Notes under the pieces: model-generated
Seen by the model: the letters and a program-made list of their open reading frames with translations, nothing else
The model's database searches: none
What the model was told of the DNA's origin: nothing
Shown here: piece by piece, positions 36,969 through 50,798 of the stretch
Position numbering within the stretch: the first letter of the stretch is position 1
How the letters are laid out: the number at the start of each line of letters is the position of its first letter
Position numbers and translations under genes: made by a program
Assembly: GCF_000340475.1 (NCBI RefSeq)
Contig: NZ_CM001792.1
Coordinates: forward strand, 3,709,253 to 3,773,252
Source of the DNA: Oceanobacillus kimchii X50
GTDB taxonomy: Bacteria > Bacillota > Bacilli > Bacillales > Amphibacillaceae
Length of the DNA: 64,000 bases
Direction of reading: 5' to 3'

Positions 36969-37190
36969 ATGCACGAACAAATACAAATAGACACGGAGTA
37001 TATTACTTTAGGACAATTAATTAAGCTTTTAAATTTCTTGGAATCTGGAGGGATGGTTAAGACTTTCCTTCAAGAAGAAGGTGCCTTAGTAAATGGACAT
37101 CTCGAACAAAGACGAGGAAGAAAGCTATATCCAAAAGATGTCGTAGAAATTCAGGGCATTGGTTCATATATCGTGATTAAAGAGGACTAA
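36969..37190 (+). CDS. yaaA: S4-domain protein YaaA (RlbA)
   Basis: A 73-aa RNA-binding protein with an S4 domain ([23 protein letters not shown]...[14 protein letters not shown]). B. subtilis YaaA is implicated in ribosome assembly; this rests on family knowledge. The start ATG 36969 gives [16 protein letters not shown] as in relatives; TTG 36957 and GTG 36960 are also open. It ends two bases before recF, so the two genes are coupled. Confidence 0.95.
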   Translation: MHEQIQIDTEYITLGQLIKLLNFLESGGMVKTFLQEEGALVNGHLEQRRGRKLYPKDVVEIQGIGSYIVIKED

Positions 37191-37192
37191 GC

Positions 37193-38302
37193 ATGCATAT
37201 TGAAAAATTAGAACTAACGAATTATCGGAATTATGACCAACTGGAGATAGCATTTGATGATCAAATTAATGTGATTATCGGTGAGAATGCTCAAGGTAAA
37301 ACCAATTTAATGGAAGCTATTTATGTTCTATCATTTGCACGCAGTCACCGTACTCCTAGAGAAAAAGAATTAATTCAATGGGATAAAGATTATGCTAAAA
37401 TAGAAGGTAGAATTACAAAAAGAAATCAATCTGTACCGTTGCAAATCTCCATAACTTCCAAAGGAAAAAAAGCAAAGGTCAATCACCTTGAGCAACATCG
37501 TTTAAGCGACTATATTGGATCGGTCAATGTCGTGATGTTTGCTCCAGAGGATCTGACAATTGTCAAAGGTGCTCCCCAAATTCGACGACGCTTTATGGAC
37601 ATGGAACTTGGTCAAATACAGCCAACCTATATTTATCATTTAGCCCAGTATCAAAAAGTATTGAAACAACGAAACCATTTATTAAAACAATTACAACGAA
37701 AACCAAATTCCGATACGACCATGTTAGAAGTATTAACCGATCAATTGATTGAACATGCTTCTATTTTATTGGAACGACGTTTTATTTACTTAGAATTGTT
37801 AAGAAAATGGGCAGAACCGATTCATAGAGGAATAAGTCGAGAATTAGAGCAACTCGAAATTCAATATAGTCCAACAATTGAAGTATCAGAAGAGGCAAAT
37901 AAGGAAAAAATAGGTAATATATATCAAATGAAGTTTTCTGATGTAAAGCAAAAGGAGATAGAGCGTGGAACCACTTTAGTTGGCCCACATCGAGATGATT
38001 TGATTTTTTATGTGAATGGAAAAGATGTTCAAACTTACGGTTCACAAGGTCAGCAGCGCACAACTGCTTTATCGATTAAATTGGCGGAAATAGAGCTGAT
38101 TTATCAAGAGGTTGGGGAGTATCCTATCTTGCTATTAGATGATGTTCTAAGTGAATTAGATGATTATCGCCAATCGCATTTACTTAATACCATTCAAGGT
38201 AAAGTACAAACATTTGTATCAACGACAAGTGTGGAAGGTATTCATCATGAGACATTACAACAAGCAGAGCTATTTCGAGTTACCAATGGTGTAGTTAATT
38301 AA
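37193..38302 (+). CDS. recF: DNA replication and repair protein RecF
   Basis: A 369-aa SMC-like ATPase that loads RecA at gaps with RecO and RecR. Walker [20 protein letters not shown] (about 30-48), the signature [18 protein letters not shown] (about 280-297) and Walker [17 protein letters not shown] (about 303-318) are all present. ATG follows GAGGACTAAGC. It lies in the conserved dnaA-dnaN-yaaA-recF block. Confidence 0.98.
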   Translation: MHIEKLELTNYRNYDQLEIAFDDQINVIIGENAQGKTNLMEAIYVLSFARSHRTPREKELIQWDKDYAKIEGRITKRNQSVPLQISITSKGKKAKVNHLEQHRLSDYIGSVNVVMFAPEDLTIVKGAPQIRRRFMDMELGQIQPTYIYHLAQYQKVLKQRNHLLKQLQRKPNSDTTMLEVLTDQLIEHASILLERRFIYLELLRKWAEPIHRGISRELEQLEIQYSPTIEVSEEANKEKIGNIYQMKFSDVKQKEIERGTTLVGPHRDDLIFYVNGKDVQTYGSQGQQRTTALSIKLAEIELIYQEVGEYPILLLDDVLSELDDYRQSHLLNTIQGKVQTFVSTTSVEGIHHETLQQAELFRVTNGVVN

Positions 38303-38337
38303 ATTAGCAGAAATAAATTAAAAGGAAGTGACGATTT

Positions 38338-38619
38338 ATGTTTATCCATATTGGAAACGGAAATGTCATTCGAACAAAGGAGATCGTAGCCATTATTGAT
38401 TGCAATCTACTTTCGTCATCTTCCATTGTTGATGAAATGATTGAGGCTTGGGAAAAAATTAAAAAAGTCTCTGGCCCAAGAAAAAATGCTAAATCGATTA
38501 TGCTAACGGAAGATCATGTGTATTTTAGCTCATTGTCCGTTTCAACGTTAAAAAAACGTTCAAGTATGATATCCACGATTAACAAACTGGATGATTATTC
38601 AGATGAACTATCCATTTAA
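38338..38619 (+). CDS. remB: Extracellular matrix regulator RemB (YaaB, DUF370)
   Basis: A 93-aa DUF370 protein beginning MFIHIGNGNVIRTKEIVAIID. In B. subtilis RemB acts as a regulator of biofilm-matrix genes, related to the DNA-binding RemA. The central KSIMLTEDHVYFSSLSVSTLKKRSS is conserved. AAGGAAGTGA precedes the ATG. It stands between recF and gyrB as in many Bacillaceae. Confidence 0.93.
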   Translation: MFIHIGNGNVIRTKEIVAIIDCNLLSSSSIVDEMIEAWEKIKKVSGPRKNAKSIMLTEDHVYFSSLSVSTLKKRSSMISTINKLDDYSDELSI

Positions 38620-38686
38620 TCGTTTTAAATATAGAAAATAAGCTTCCGAATAGAAGGACACCGACAAAGATCGGTCTCCTATTTAA

Positions 38687-40642
<1,956 letters not shown>

Positions 40643-40706
40643 CCTTAGTATTTTCTTGTTTTAATATAAAGGATTAAATAGATAACGGAAGATCGATTGA
40701 AGGAAA

Positions 40707-40727
40707 TCACTAAGTTGCACTTAGTGA
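40707..40727 (+). promoter_or_regulatory. Hairpin just before the gyrA ribosome site
   Basis: A perfect 8-bp stem (TCACTAAG / CTTAGTGA) with a 5-nt loop ends three bases before GGGAGG of gyrA. It could influence translation or be an RNA end. No known gyrase leader is claimed. Confidence 0.45.
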
Positions 40728-40745
40728 TTGGGAGGTATTGAAAGA

Positions 40746-43256
40746 ATGGCAGATATAAATCGTCCGAGAGTATCGGAAATAAATATAAGTAATGAAATGC
40801 GTACATCATTCCTTGATTATGCGATGAGTGTAATTGTATCTCGTGCATTACCAGATGTACGTGATGGAATGAAACCAGTTCATCGTCGTATTCTTTATGC
40901 GATGAATGACTTAGGTATGCATTCAGATAAAGCATATAAAAAGTCAGCTCGTATTGTCGGTGAAGTTATTGGTAAATATCACCCACATGGTGATTCTGCT
41001 GTATATGAAACGATGGTACGTATGGCTCAAGATTTTAGTTATCGATATATGTTAGTAGATGGTCACGGAAACTTCGGTTCTGTCGATGGTGACTCAGCAG
41101 CGGCAATGCGTTATACCGAAGCTCGTATGTCTAAAATTTCCATGGAATTAATTCGTGATATTAATAAAGACACGATCGATTATCAAGATAACTATGACGG
41201 TACAGAAAGAGAGCCTGTTGTATTTCCAGCACGTTTTCCTAATTTACTAGTAAATGGTACATCTGGAATTGCAGTTGGTATGGCGACGAATATCCCACCT
41301 CATCATTTAGGTGAAACAATTGATGCTGTATTAGCCGTTAGTCAAAATCCTGACATTACTATAGACGAAATAATGGAAAATCATCTTCCAGGACCTGATT
41401 TTCCAACAGCGGCACAAATATTAGGACGAAGCGGTATTCGAAAAGCATATGAGACTGGTAAAGGATCGATTACTATTCGTGCGAAATTGAATATTGAACA
41501 AGGTAAAAATGATAAAGAAACAATTATTGTCACTGAGTTACCTTACCAGGTTAACAAAGCAAAGCTAATCGAAAAAATAGCAGAATTAGTACGTGATAAG
41601 AAAGTGGAAGGTATCACCGATCTGCGTGATGAATCTGATCGTAATGGAATGCGTATTGTCATTGAATTAAGACGTGATGCAAATGCGAATGTTGTACTTA
41701 ATAATTTATATAAGCATACGTCCCTACAAACTACCTTTGGCATCAATATGCTAGCACTTGTAGATGGACAACCAAGAGTTCTTAATATAAAGCAATGTCT
41801 TAGCTACTACTTAGAGCATCAAAAAGTCATCATAAAACGTCGTACGCAATTTGAATTAAATAAAGCGGAAGCACGTGCACATATTCTAGAAGGTCTACGC
41901 ATAGCACTTGATCACTTGGATGAAGTAATCGAATTAATCCGTAGTTCAAAGACAGCGGATATTGCCCGCGAAGGCTTAATGGAAAGATTTAAGTTAAGTG
42001 AGAAACAAGCACAAGCTATCTTAGATATGCGTCTTCAACGTTTAACTGGATTAGAACGAGAAAAAATTGAAGATGAATATAAAGAGCTTAAGGCTTTGAT
42101 TGAAGAATTAAAAGCAATTTTAGCGGATGAAGAAAAAGTATTAGAAATCATTCGTGAAGAATTAATGGAGATCAAAGAAAAATATAAAGAAGATCGAAGA
42201 ACAGAAATAGTAGCAGGTGGAGCAGGATTCTTTGAAGATGAAGATCTTATTCCAGAAGAAAATATCGTAATAACGTTAACTCATCAAGGTTATATCAAGC
42301 GATTACCTGCATCTACGTACCGCACACAAAAACGTGGTGGACGCGGAATACAAGGAATGGGTACCAATGAGGATGATTTTGTAGAACATCTAGTATCTAC
42401 TTCTACACATGATACGATCCTCTTCTTTACCAACAAAGGGAAGGTATATAAGGCGAAAGGATATGAAATTCCGGAGTTCAGCCGAACTGCAAAAGGAATA
42501 CCGATTATCAACCTCCTTCAAGTTGAAAAAGGAGAATGGGTAAATGCTGTAATATCAGTTAATCAATTTGATGAAGAAGCATACTTATTCTTTACAACAA
42601 AACATGGAATTGCGAAGCGTACAACACTTGAGAAATTCCGTAATATCCGTAAAGGTGGATTAATTGCTGTTAACCTTAGGGAAGATGATGAACTCATTTC
42701 TGTTCGTCTGACTGATGGCCAAAAAGAAATAATGATAGCAACGAAGAATGGTTATCTTATTCGTTTTGAAGAAACACAAATTCGGTCTATGGGACGAACT
42801 GCTGCTGGTGTAAAAGGAATTTCCTTACGTGGCGATGATGTCGTTGTTTCCATGGAAATTATAGAACCAGGATCTAAAATTCTTCATGTTACCAACAAAG
42901 GATTCGGTAAACAAACCGATGAAGCAGAATACCGTCGTATTAATCGTGGAGGTAAAGGGGTATTTACTTGTAAAATAGATGAAAAGACGGGATATGTTGT
43001 TGCTGTGAAAGCAGTAAATGGCGACGAAGACTTAATGTTAATTACTATTGCCGGTGTATTAATCCGAATACAAGTGCAGGACATTTCACAAACGGGTAGA
43101 AATACAAAAGGGGTTCACTTAATTCGATTGCAGGATGGTGAAGAAGTAGCTACGGTTACTCGTATAGAAAAAGATGAAGAAGAAGTCGAGGATATTGAAG
43201 TAGTAGAAGGAGAAACAACGGATTCATCAACAGAGTCAAACGAAGATAACGAATAG
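40746..43256 (+). CDS. gyrA: DNA gyrase subunit A
   Basis: The breakage-reunion subunit of gyrase, 836 aa. The catalytic tyrosine is in [10 protein letters not shown] (about residue 123). The quinolone-resistance region reads [10 protein letters not shown], so Ser and Glu are in the sensitive wild-type form. The C-terminal DNA-wrapping domain contains the GyrA box [10 protein letters not shown]. It ends in a long acidic tail ([20 protein letters not shown]). Start at ATG 40746, nine bases after GGGAGGT. Confidence 0.99.
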   Translation: MADINRPRVSEINISNEMRTSFLDYAMSVIVSRALPDVRDGMKPVHRRILYAMNDLGMHSDKAYKKSARIVGEVIGKYHPHGDSAVYETMVRMAQDFSYRYMLVDGHGNFGSVDGDSAAAMRYTEARMSKISMELIRDINKDTIDYQDNYDGTEREPVVFPARFPNLLVNGTSGIAVGMATNIPPHHLGETIDAVLAVSQNPDITIDEIMENHLPGPDFPTAAQILGRSGIRKAYETGKGSITIRAKLNIEQGKNDKETIIVTELPYQVNKAKLIEKIAELVRDKKVEGITDLRDESDRNGMRIVIELRRDANANVVLNNLYKHTSLQTTFGINMLALVDGQPRVLNIKQCLSYYLEHQKVIIKRRTQFELNKAEARAHILEGLRIALDHLDEVIELIRSSKTADIAREGLMERFKLSEKQAQAILDMRLQRLTGLEREKIEDEYKELKALIEELKAILADEEKVLEIIREELMEIKEKYKEDRRTEIVAGGAGFFEDEDLIPEENIVITLTHQGYIKRLPASTYRTQKRGGRGIQGMGTNEDDFVEHLVSTSTHDTILFFTNKGKVYKAKGYEIPEFSRTAKGIPIINLLQVEKGEWVNAVISVNQFDEEAYLFFTTKHGIAKRTTLEKFRNIRKGGLIAVNLREDDELISVRLTDGQKEIMIATKNGYLIRFEETQIRSMGRTAAGVKGISLRGDDVVVSMEIIEPGSKILHVTNKGFGKQTDEAEYRRINRGGKGVFTCKIDEKTGYVVAVKAVNGDEDLMLITIAGVLIRIQVQDISQTGRNTKGVHLIRLQDGEEVATVTRIEKDEEEVEDIEVVEGETTDSSTESNEDNE

Positions 43257-43261
43257 TTAAT

Positions 43262-43298
43262 GAAGTGCTGTCTCTTATGTTAATAGAGGCAGCACTTC
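43262..43298 (+). terminator. Long stem-loop after gyrA
   Basis: A 14-bp stem with one wobble (gaagtgctgtctct / agaggcagcacttc) lies between gyrA and the HD-GYP gene. It lacks a U-run, so it may attenuate read-through or stabilise the gyrA mRNA end. Confidence 0.55.
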
Positions 43299-43328
43299 CA
43301 TATTATCTATCTTAGGGGGAAATGTTAT

Positions 43329-44444
43329 ATGAAAGTGAAGACTTCACATCTCATGCCTGGATATGTATTACAAAAAGATATTATCGGTAAATCCAATCGG
43401 CCAATTGCATTAAAAGGGACAGAACTCACAGAACATCAAATCCAAATGATTCGTAAATTTCTAATCGATACTGTCGAAATTGATGAGCCGTTATCTGGTA
43501 ATAAACCGAGTAAGAAAGTAAAAGAACAAACAGAAGAAAAGAAAGCAGTAGATAATATTCGTTCTGCTTCTATACAGGATAAGGAAAATGGATATAAATA
43601 CTTTCTCAAAGTGTATAAAAATGTTGTAAATGTCTTTAAAGAACAATTTTTACAATGGCAACAATCTATGCCTATTTCTATACCAGATTTACGAAATGCT
43701 ATTATTCCCTTGCTAGAGGAATTAGAGAACATAGATGCCAATGTGATTTTCTCTCTGCATCATTATGCACGTTCTGACGAATACATTTTTCATCATAGTG
43801 TAGCAACTTCATTGATATCGGCGTTCATCGCGAAGGAAATGGGCTATCGACGAGGGGAATGGATTCAAGTTGGGTTGGCTGGAGTTCTTTGTGATTGTGG
43901 AATGGCGAAAATGGATACAGATGTAATTCAAAAACAAGGATCTTTAACATCCGAAGAATTCAAAAATATCAAAAAACACCCACAAACAAGTTATGCCATG
44001 ATCAAAGATCTTCCTTCTTTAACAAGTGGAGTACAACTCGCTGTTTTACAACATCACGAACGGGGCAATGGAGAAGGATATCCTTTAGGCATGACGTTAA
44101 ATAAAGTACACCCTTATGCTCGGATTATAGCAGTTGCGGATTCTTATCATGCAATGGCAACCACGACCTGTTATCGTAAGGCAAGGAATCTCGTGAATGT
44201 AATAGAGGAATTACATATTAGCACGATTCGTTTATATGATCCAGACGTAGTGAACACATTTCTGAATATCTTCTCTAACTGGTTAGAAAATTCAAAAGTA
44301 GTACTAAATAACGGAATTACTGGAGAAATTGTATTTGTAAATAAACAAGAACCAACACGTCCGATTGTAAAAAGTAATGACAGCGATGATATATTCTCGT
44401 TAGAACAGCTTCCGGAATTATATATAGATAAGATAATTGGCTAA
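43329..44444 (+). CDS. HD-GYP domain protein with altered HD motif
   Basis: A 371-aa protein. The N-terminal part (about 1-110) is a small domain plus helices, and an HD-GYP module spans about 145-290. HHSVATSL, KKHP, LQHHERGNGEGYPLG and IAVADSYHAM are preserved. In the place of the metal-binding HD of HDIGK the sequence reads LCDCGMAKMD, so His is Cys. Usual HD-GYP proteins cleave cyclic-di-GMP; activity here is uncertain. GGGGG precedes the ATG by nine bases. Its place after gyrA is shared by several Bacillaceae. Confidence 0.88.
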   Translation: MKVKTSHLMPGYVLQKDIIGKSNRPIALKGTELTEHQIQMIRKFLIDTVEIDEPLSGNKPSKKVKEQTEEKKAVDNIRSASIQDKENGYKYFLKVYKNVVNVFKEQFLQWQQSMPISIPDLRNAIIPLLEELENIDANVIFSLHHYARSDEYIFHHSVATSLISAFIAKEMGYRRGEWIQVGLAGVLCDCGMAKMDTDVIQKQGSLTSEEFKNIKKHPQTSYAMIKDLPSLTSGVQLAVLQHHERGNGEGYPLGMTLNKVHPYARIIAVADSYHAMATTTCYRKARNLVNVIEELHISTIRLYDPDVVNTFLNIFSNWLENSKVVLNNGITGEIVFVNKQEPTRPIVKSNDSDDIFSLEQLPELYIDKIIG

Positions 44445-44501
44445 AATGATGAGCCTATTCTATTTTATTGGTATCTCTTATAGTATTCAAAAAGAGATTA
44501 A

Positions 44502-45458
44502 TTACTTCTCGTTACATGCAGAATAAATAGAATGGAGCTCTTTCTCTATTAAATAAGGAATTTTCCTTCTCGTAATTTCTAAAAAATGATCAATCATTGG
44601 ATAAGCACTATCTGCTTTTGATACCATTAATTCGCCCCACCACTCTGTCTCATAACGACAAAGCATACTCAAATTATACAAAATTAAATAATGTACGATT
44701 ATTTCCGAGTATGGAAAGTAAATATCCCGTGATGCAGGAAAATATAATCGTTGATTATCCATATGAACAAAAAATGGACCATTAGCTTGCATTATTCCTT
44801 CTCGTAAATCGATTCTAAACAAAGTAGTTTGTTCACTAACCCTCTTAATAGGTGGAAGGAAAGGTTGAATACGCTGTACAAATGCATTTCGTGTCAAATG
44901 AAAACGATCTAATATCGATGTAGGAAATAATAATTGGTCACTATTAATTTCCCCTATATCAATTAATGTTTTCCGTTGTTGATAGTTCCATAACACATGT
45001 AATTCAGGAATGTTAGCTAATAATAATCGCATGGTTGCTTTCTCCAAAGGAAAAGGGTTGAAGTGATACATATGTTTTGCAAAATATGGGAAAAGTCCTT
45101 GTTGTTGAATCTTGACTTCATCATCAAAAAACTGATAATCCTTTCGTTTTCGCTTTCTTGAAGTTACTCCATGGGCAAGTAATGCAGTACTTTCAGGATA
45201 ATCCGCACGCTTGGTTAATAACCATCCTTTTAAGAGATGGACCATGCCATAAAAATAAAGAACCGGTCTTACAATTGGACTGCTTTCTTCTCCACTTTTA
45301 TAAAACTGTATGCCGTGTTGAATATAGTGCATAAACGTTGTGCCATTTTGATAGCTTTTTTTCGTTTGTCCATCGATATTTTGATAACATTTATGTAAAA
45401 ATGACTGTGCATTTTCTTGAGCACTTAAATGTGTAAACAACTGATTTGTTTCCATCAT
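44502..45458 (-). CDS. yaaC: YaaC family protein
   Basis: A 318-aa soluble protein recognised as YaaC from its sequence style (FTHLSAQENAQSFLHKCY at the start, the YFPASRDIYFPYSEIIVHYLILYNLSMLCRYE stretch in two parts near the end) and its place opposite guaB beside gyrA. The function is unknown. The GGAG site before ATG is close. It is the only leftward gene in this part and shows no sign of decay. Confidence 0.85.
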   Translation of the reverse strand: MMETNQLFTHLSAQENAQSFLHKCYQNIDGQTKKSYQNGTTFMHYIQHGIQFYKSGEESSPIVRPVLYFYGMVHLLKGWLLTKRADYPESTALLAHGVTSRKRKRKDYQFFDDEVKIQQQGLFPYFAKHMYHFNPFPLEKATMRLLLANIPELHVLWNYQQRKTLIDIGEINSDQLLFPTSILDRFHLTRNAFVQRIQPFLPPIKRVSEQTTLFRIDLREGIMQANGPFFVHMDNQRLYFPASRDIYFPYSEIIVHYLILYNLSMLCRYETEWWGELMVSKADSAYPMIDHFLEITRRKIPYLIEKELHSIYSACNEK

Positions 45459-45681
45459 TCTCCAACCTCATAACTATCATAATATTTTGAATTACAGTTC
45501 TTCTTTTTTACAAATTTATCTTCTTGAAAAAGCGAAAAATATAGAGTAATGTAAATAAAAATAGCTTTGTTAGTACTTTTAGTTTGAGCGAGATTACTGG
45601 CATTATTCATGCCTAGAAAATGATATTACCGCTATTAGCTATAATTGCAAAAGCGGTTAAAATATGGGAATTCAAATATAA

Positions 45682-47166
<1,485 letters not shown>

Positions 47167-47271
47167 AGTGAAACTTCATGAATAACTACTTGGTAAAGTG
47201 AATATCATCATTTTTTAATAAAAATGTAAATAAATTTTTCCTTTGCCATACAATTGCCATATTCCTAGATT

Positions 47272-47308
47272 AAAATAGATGGGGGGACAATCCTCATCTA
47301 TTTTTTTT
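47272..47308 (+). terminator. Terminator after guaB
   Basis: A 13-bp stem (aaaatagatgggg / cctcatctatttt, one G-U) followed by a long U-run (ttttttt). It is about 105 bases after the guaB stop. Confidence 0.85.
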
Positions 47309-47396
47309 ATGTCTGCTATGTTAAAATATGAAAGGTGCTAAGCAGAATACATAGTATTATGTAATATAGCGATACTTATGATGGAGGTACAAGAAA

Positions 47397-48740
47397 TTGA
47401 GAAATAAATTAAACAAAGTTTTACTGTTAGCGGTAGCAAGCATCCTCGTATTTACATCCATGTTGACAGCCACAACAACTGTCCAAGCAAATGAATTAGA
47501 CCTAGTATCTGAATCAGCAATACTCGTGGATGGTGAAACAGGCAAGGTCCTGTATGCAAAAAATCCTGATGTTGCGTTACCTCCTGCTAGCATGACAAAA
47601 ATGATGACAGAATATCTTGTTTGGGAAGCAATTGAAAATGGCAATATCACGTGGGATACAACAACAGAAATTAGTGATTATCCATATAGTATATCCGCAA
47701 ATAATTCTTTTTCTGGTGTTGGATTAAAACAACAACAGGAATATACAGTAAAAGAATTATATGAAGCGATGGCGATTAACTCCGATAATGCAACAACAAT
47801 TGCATTAGCAGAATTAATTGCTGGTTCTGAATCTGAGTTTGTTAAAATGATGAATGAAAAAGGTGAAGAAATGGGTTTACAAGAATTTAAGTTTGTAAAC
47901 TCTACTGGATTAGATAATGAAGATTTAGGTGATAATTATCCGGAGGGAACAAACCCAAACGATACGAATCTATTATCTGCACGTTCAGCAGCTCTATTAG
48001 CCTATCATTTAGTTAATGACTATGAAGAAGCATTAGAAATTTCTAGCATTCCGCAAACCACGTTTGGTGGACAAACCATCAATAACTGGAACTACATGCT
48101 TCCGCATGAAGGAGAAAACCTAGCATCGTATTATTACGAAGGTGTCGATGGGTTAAAGACAGGCTTTACGGACTTAGCTGGTTATAGTTTTACAGGAACA
48201 GCGGAACGTAATGGACAACGATTAATTACCGTAGTAATGAAAACTGGAAGTGAAACCGAACGATTTGAAGAGACAGCGAAGTTATTAGACTATGGTTTCT
48301 CTAATTTTGAAAATACAGAGCTATTTTCAGCAGGATATCAAGAAGAAGGAAATGAAACGGTACCGGTAGCAAAAGGTAAAGAAGACCAGGTGTCGATATC
48401 ACTTCAAGATAGCGTTAGTGTACCAATTAAAGCAGACGAAAAAGATTTATATCATTTAGAATATAACATAGATCAAGATCGATTGAATGAAGATGGTGAA
48501 TTAATTGCTCCCATTGAAGCAAATGAAGCAATTGGAACAGCGAAGCTTGTCTATGATGGTGAAACCGAAGATTATGGATATATAAGTGATGCAGGTTCGA
48601 ATACAGGAGAGTTCACACTTGTAACGAATGAAGCAGTTGAAAAATCAAATTGGTTTATGCTAACGCTACAAGCAATTGGAGACTTCTTTGTAAATATATT
48701 TACAAGTGCAGTGGATTGGATTAAAGGCTTATTTAGCTAA
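47397..48740 (+). CDS. dacA: D-alanyl-D-alanine carboxypeptidase DacA (PBP5)
   Basis: A 447-aa penicillin-binding protein that trims the pentapeptide of peptidoglycan. A Sec signal peptide (about 1-31, ending VQA-NE) leads the S11 peptidase domain: SMTK in PPASMTKMM (Ser about 63), SDN in INSDNAT, and KTG in GLKTGFTDLAG. A C-terminal beta domain and a last amphipathic helix (NWFMLTLQAIGDFFVNIFTS) anchor it in the membrane. The start is TTG 47397 after GGAGGT. Confidence 0.97.
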   Translation: MRNKLNKVLLLAVASILVFTSMLTATTTVQANELDLVSESAILVDGETGKVLYAKNPDVALPPASMTKMMTEYLVWEAIENGNITWDTTTEISDYPYSISANNSFSGVGLKQQQEYTVKELYEAMAINSDNATTIALAELIAGSESEFVKMMNEKGEEMGLQEFKFVNSTGLDNEDLGDNYPEGTNPNDTNLLSARSAALLAYHLVNDYEEALEISSIPQTTFGGQTINNWNYMLPHEGENLASYYYEGVDGLKTGFTDLAGYSFTGTAERNGQRLITVVMKTGSETERFEETAKLLDYGFSNFENTELFSAGYQEEGNETVPVAKGKEDQVSISLQDSVSVPIKADEKDLYHLEYNIDQDRLNEDGELIAPIEANEAIGTAKLVYDGETEDYGYISDAGSNTGEFTLVTNEAVEKSNWFMLTLQAIGDFFVNIFTSAVDWIKGLFS

Positions 48741-48797
48741 TCCTTTCTATTTTGAACGATACTAACTAGGCAATCTTATTAACTTTTGTATAAGGTC

Positions 48798-48826
48798 TTG
48801 CAATGTTGGTAAAAATTGATTATGAT
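48798..48826 (+). promoter_or_regulatory. Promoter of the serS T-box transcript
   Basis: TTGCAA (48798-48803), a 17-base spacer, and TATGAT (48821-48826) lead into the T-box leader. Confidence 0.75.
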
Positions 48827-48832
48827 ATACCT

Positions 48833-49086
48833 TAATAAATGAGATGTAATGATAGGAAGTAGTAGTGATAGTTTGATCTTTAGAGAGTCAATGGTTGGTG
48901 TAAATTGACGTTCAACTATAATGAATCCATCCTTGAACATGCTTATGAAGGAATTAATTCTGTAAGTAAGCACGGCAGACACCGTTAAAAGTTATTAGAG
49001 CCGGAAGGTATACATATGCCTTCAATCAGGGTGGCAACGCGGGAAATAACACTCTCGTCCCTTTTTCACAGGGACGGGAGTTTTTT
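48833..49086 (+). ncRNA. T-box leader of serS
   Basis: The T-box sequence AGGGTGGCAACGCGGG (49028-49043) is followed by a terminator (49051-49086, GUCCC...GGGAC and a U-run). Upstream stem-I sequence includes agagagtcaatgg and ttgaacatg, as in T-boxes. It senses uncharged tRNA-Ser and reads through when serine is short. The UGGN sequence is UGGC, which pairs with a tRNA ending GCCA. I could not safely identify the specifier codon. Confidence 0.93.
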
Positions 49087-49157
49087 ATTTGGATATTTAT
49101 ATTTTTCCCTGTATTACTATCAATACCGATTTGATATATAAAAGGAGGAATTGGAAC

Positions 49158-50432
49158 ATGTTAGATATGAAATATCTACGACAAAATTTTGAAGATGTAC
49201 AGCGACGTTTAAAGCATCGTGGAGAAGATTTAGCGGATTTAGATAAATTTGGTGAATTAGACACGAAACGTCGTCAATTAATTGCAGAAACTGAGAAGTT
49301 AAAGGCAAAAAGAAACGAAGCTACCAAGAAAATATCTGAACTTAAAAGAGAGAAAAAAGATGCAGAACCTGCAATTAAAGAGATGCGAGAAGTTGGCCAA
49401 GAAATTGCTGCATTAGATAAACAATTGAAGGATATTGAAGAAAAGCTAGAACAAATTATGCTGTCGATTCCAAATCTACCTCATGAGAGCGTTCCAGTTG
49501 GTGAAGATGAAGAAGATAATATTGAAGCAAGAAAATGGGGAGAGGTGCCTAATTTTGCATTTGAAGCACAACCTCATTGGGATGTTGCGACAAATCTAGA
49601 CATTTTAGATTTTGAGCGTGCTGGAAAAGTAACAGGAAGTCGTTTTGTTTTTTATAAAGGCTTAGGAGCAAGATTAGAGCGAGCGTTATGGAACTTTATG
49701 ATGGATTTACATGCAGATGAGCATGGCTATCAAGAAATGCTTCCACCGTATATTGTAAATCGAACAAGTATGACTGGAACAGGACAGCTTCCTAAATTTG
49801 AAGAGGATGCGTTTAAATTAGAAGAATGGGATTATTTTATGGTTCCGACAGCAGAAGTACCAGTGACTAACTATCATCGTGAAGAAATTCTTGGAATGGA
49901 TGATCTCCCTAAAAAATACGTAGCGTTTAGTGCCAGCTTTCGTTCTGAGGCAGGATCTGCGGGAAGAGATACACGCGGATTAATTCGCCAGCATCAGTTT
50001 AATAAAGTAGAACTGGTTAATTTCGTAAAACCAGAGGATTCTTACGAAGTATTAGAAAGATTAACAGGGGAAGCGGAAAAAGTCTTACAACTGCTAAAGC
50101 TTCCTTATCGTGTAATGAGCATGTGCACTGGAGATTTAGGATTTACTGCAGCGAAGAAATACGATATTGAAGTATGGATTCCAAGTCAGGAAACATACCG
50201 AGAAATTTCTTCTTGCTCTAATTTTGAGGATTTTCAAGCCCGTCGTGCAGGTATTCGTTTCCGACGTGAAGTAAATGGAAAACCGGAATTTGTGCATACG
50301 TTGAATGGTTCTGGTTTAGCGATTGGACGCACAGTAGCAGCAATCTTAGAAAATTATCAGCAAGAAGATGGCACTGTCGTCGTACCTGAAGTTTTACGTC
50401 CTTATATGGGTGGAAAAGAAATTATTGGATAA
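49158..50432 (+). CDS. serS: Seryl-tRNA synthetase
   Basis: A class II synthetase of 424 aa. The N-terminal coiled-coil arm (about 30-100) that touches the long variable arm of tRNA-Ser is clear ([24 protein letters not shown] in parts). Motif 2 is [21 protein letters not shown] and motif 3 is [19 protein letters not shown]. The start is ATG 49158, following AAAGGAGG; a longer frame from 49089 runs through the terminator. It is under T-box control and is followed by tRNA-Ser. Confidence 0.98.
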   Translation: MLDMKYLRQNFEDVQRRLKHRGEDLADLDKFGELDTKRRQLIAETEKLKAKRNEATKKISELKREKKDAEPAIKEMREVGQEIAALDKQLKDIEEKLEQIMLSIPNLPHESVPVGEDEEDNIEARKWGEVPNFAFEAQPHWDVATNLDILDFERAGKVTGSRFVFYKGLGARLERALWNFMMDLHADEHGYQEMLPPYIVNRTSMTGTGQLPKFEEDAFKLEEWDYFMVPTAEVPVTNYHREEILGMDDLPKKYVAFSASFRSEAGSAGRDTRGLIRQHQFNKVELVNFVKPEDSYEVLERLTGEAEKVLQLLKLPYRVMSMCTGDLGFTAAKKYDIEVWIPSQETYREISSCSNFEDFQARRAGIRFRREVNGKPEFVHTLNGSGLAIGRTVAAILENYQQEDGTVVVPEVLRPYMGGKEIIG

Positions 50433-50584
50433 ACTAAAATTATCTATCTTTCCTGATCTTTGGTTAGCTTCATAGATCAGGTGAAGATAGATTAATTTAG
50501 GATTTTTTACAGGTTTTATCAATTTTTTTTAATAATTTGTTGACAATGCTCGAAAAAGCATGTTATATTATTTCTTGTGTTCAG

Positions 50585-50677
50585 GGAGGTATACCCAAGT
50601 CCGGCTGAAGGGATCGGTCTTGAAAACCGAGAGGCGGGTCAAACCGCGCGGGGGTTCGAATCCCTCTACCTCCTCCA
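50585..50677 (+). tRNA. tRNA-Ser (anticodon TGA)
   Basis: A class II tRNA of 93 bases with the long variable arm and encoded CCA (50675-50677). The acceptor stem pairs GGAGGTA with TACCTCC, the anticodon TGA is at 50621-50623 in loop CTTGAAA, and the T arm holds TTCGAAT. The discriminator base before CCA is T (50674), unusual because serine tRNAs normally carry G73. A terminator follows about 30 bases downstream. Confidence 0.95.
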
Positions 50678-50707
50678 TTTTAAATTAGCGCATAAATATT
50701 GGAGATA

Positions 50708-50738
50708 AAAAACCCGTTGCATTTGGCAGCGGGTTTTT
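50708..50738 (+). terminator. Terminator after tRNA-Ser
   Basis: A 13-bp stem (aaaaacccgttgc / gcagcgggttttt, one G-U) with a 5-nt loop and U-run. Confidence 0.9.
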
Positions 50739-50763
50739 CTTATTGATGTATTATAAGCGTATC

Positions 50764-50792
50764 TTGACAAAATGATGGGAAAGCCTTATAGT
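50764..50792 (+). promoter_or_regulatory. Promoter of the proC T-box transcript
   Basis: TTGACA (50764-50769), a 17-base spacer and TATAGT (50787-50792). Confidence 0.85.
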
Positions 50793-50798
50793 ACAAAT

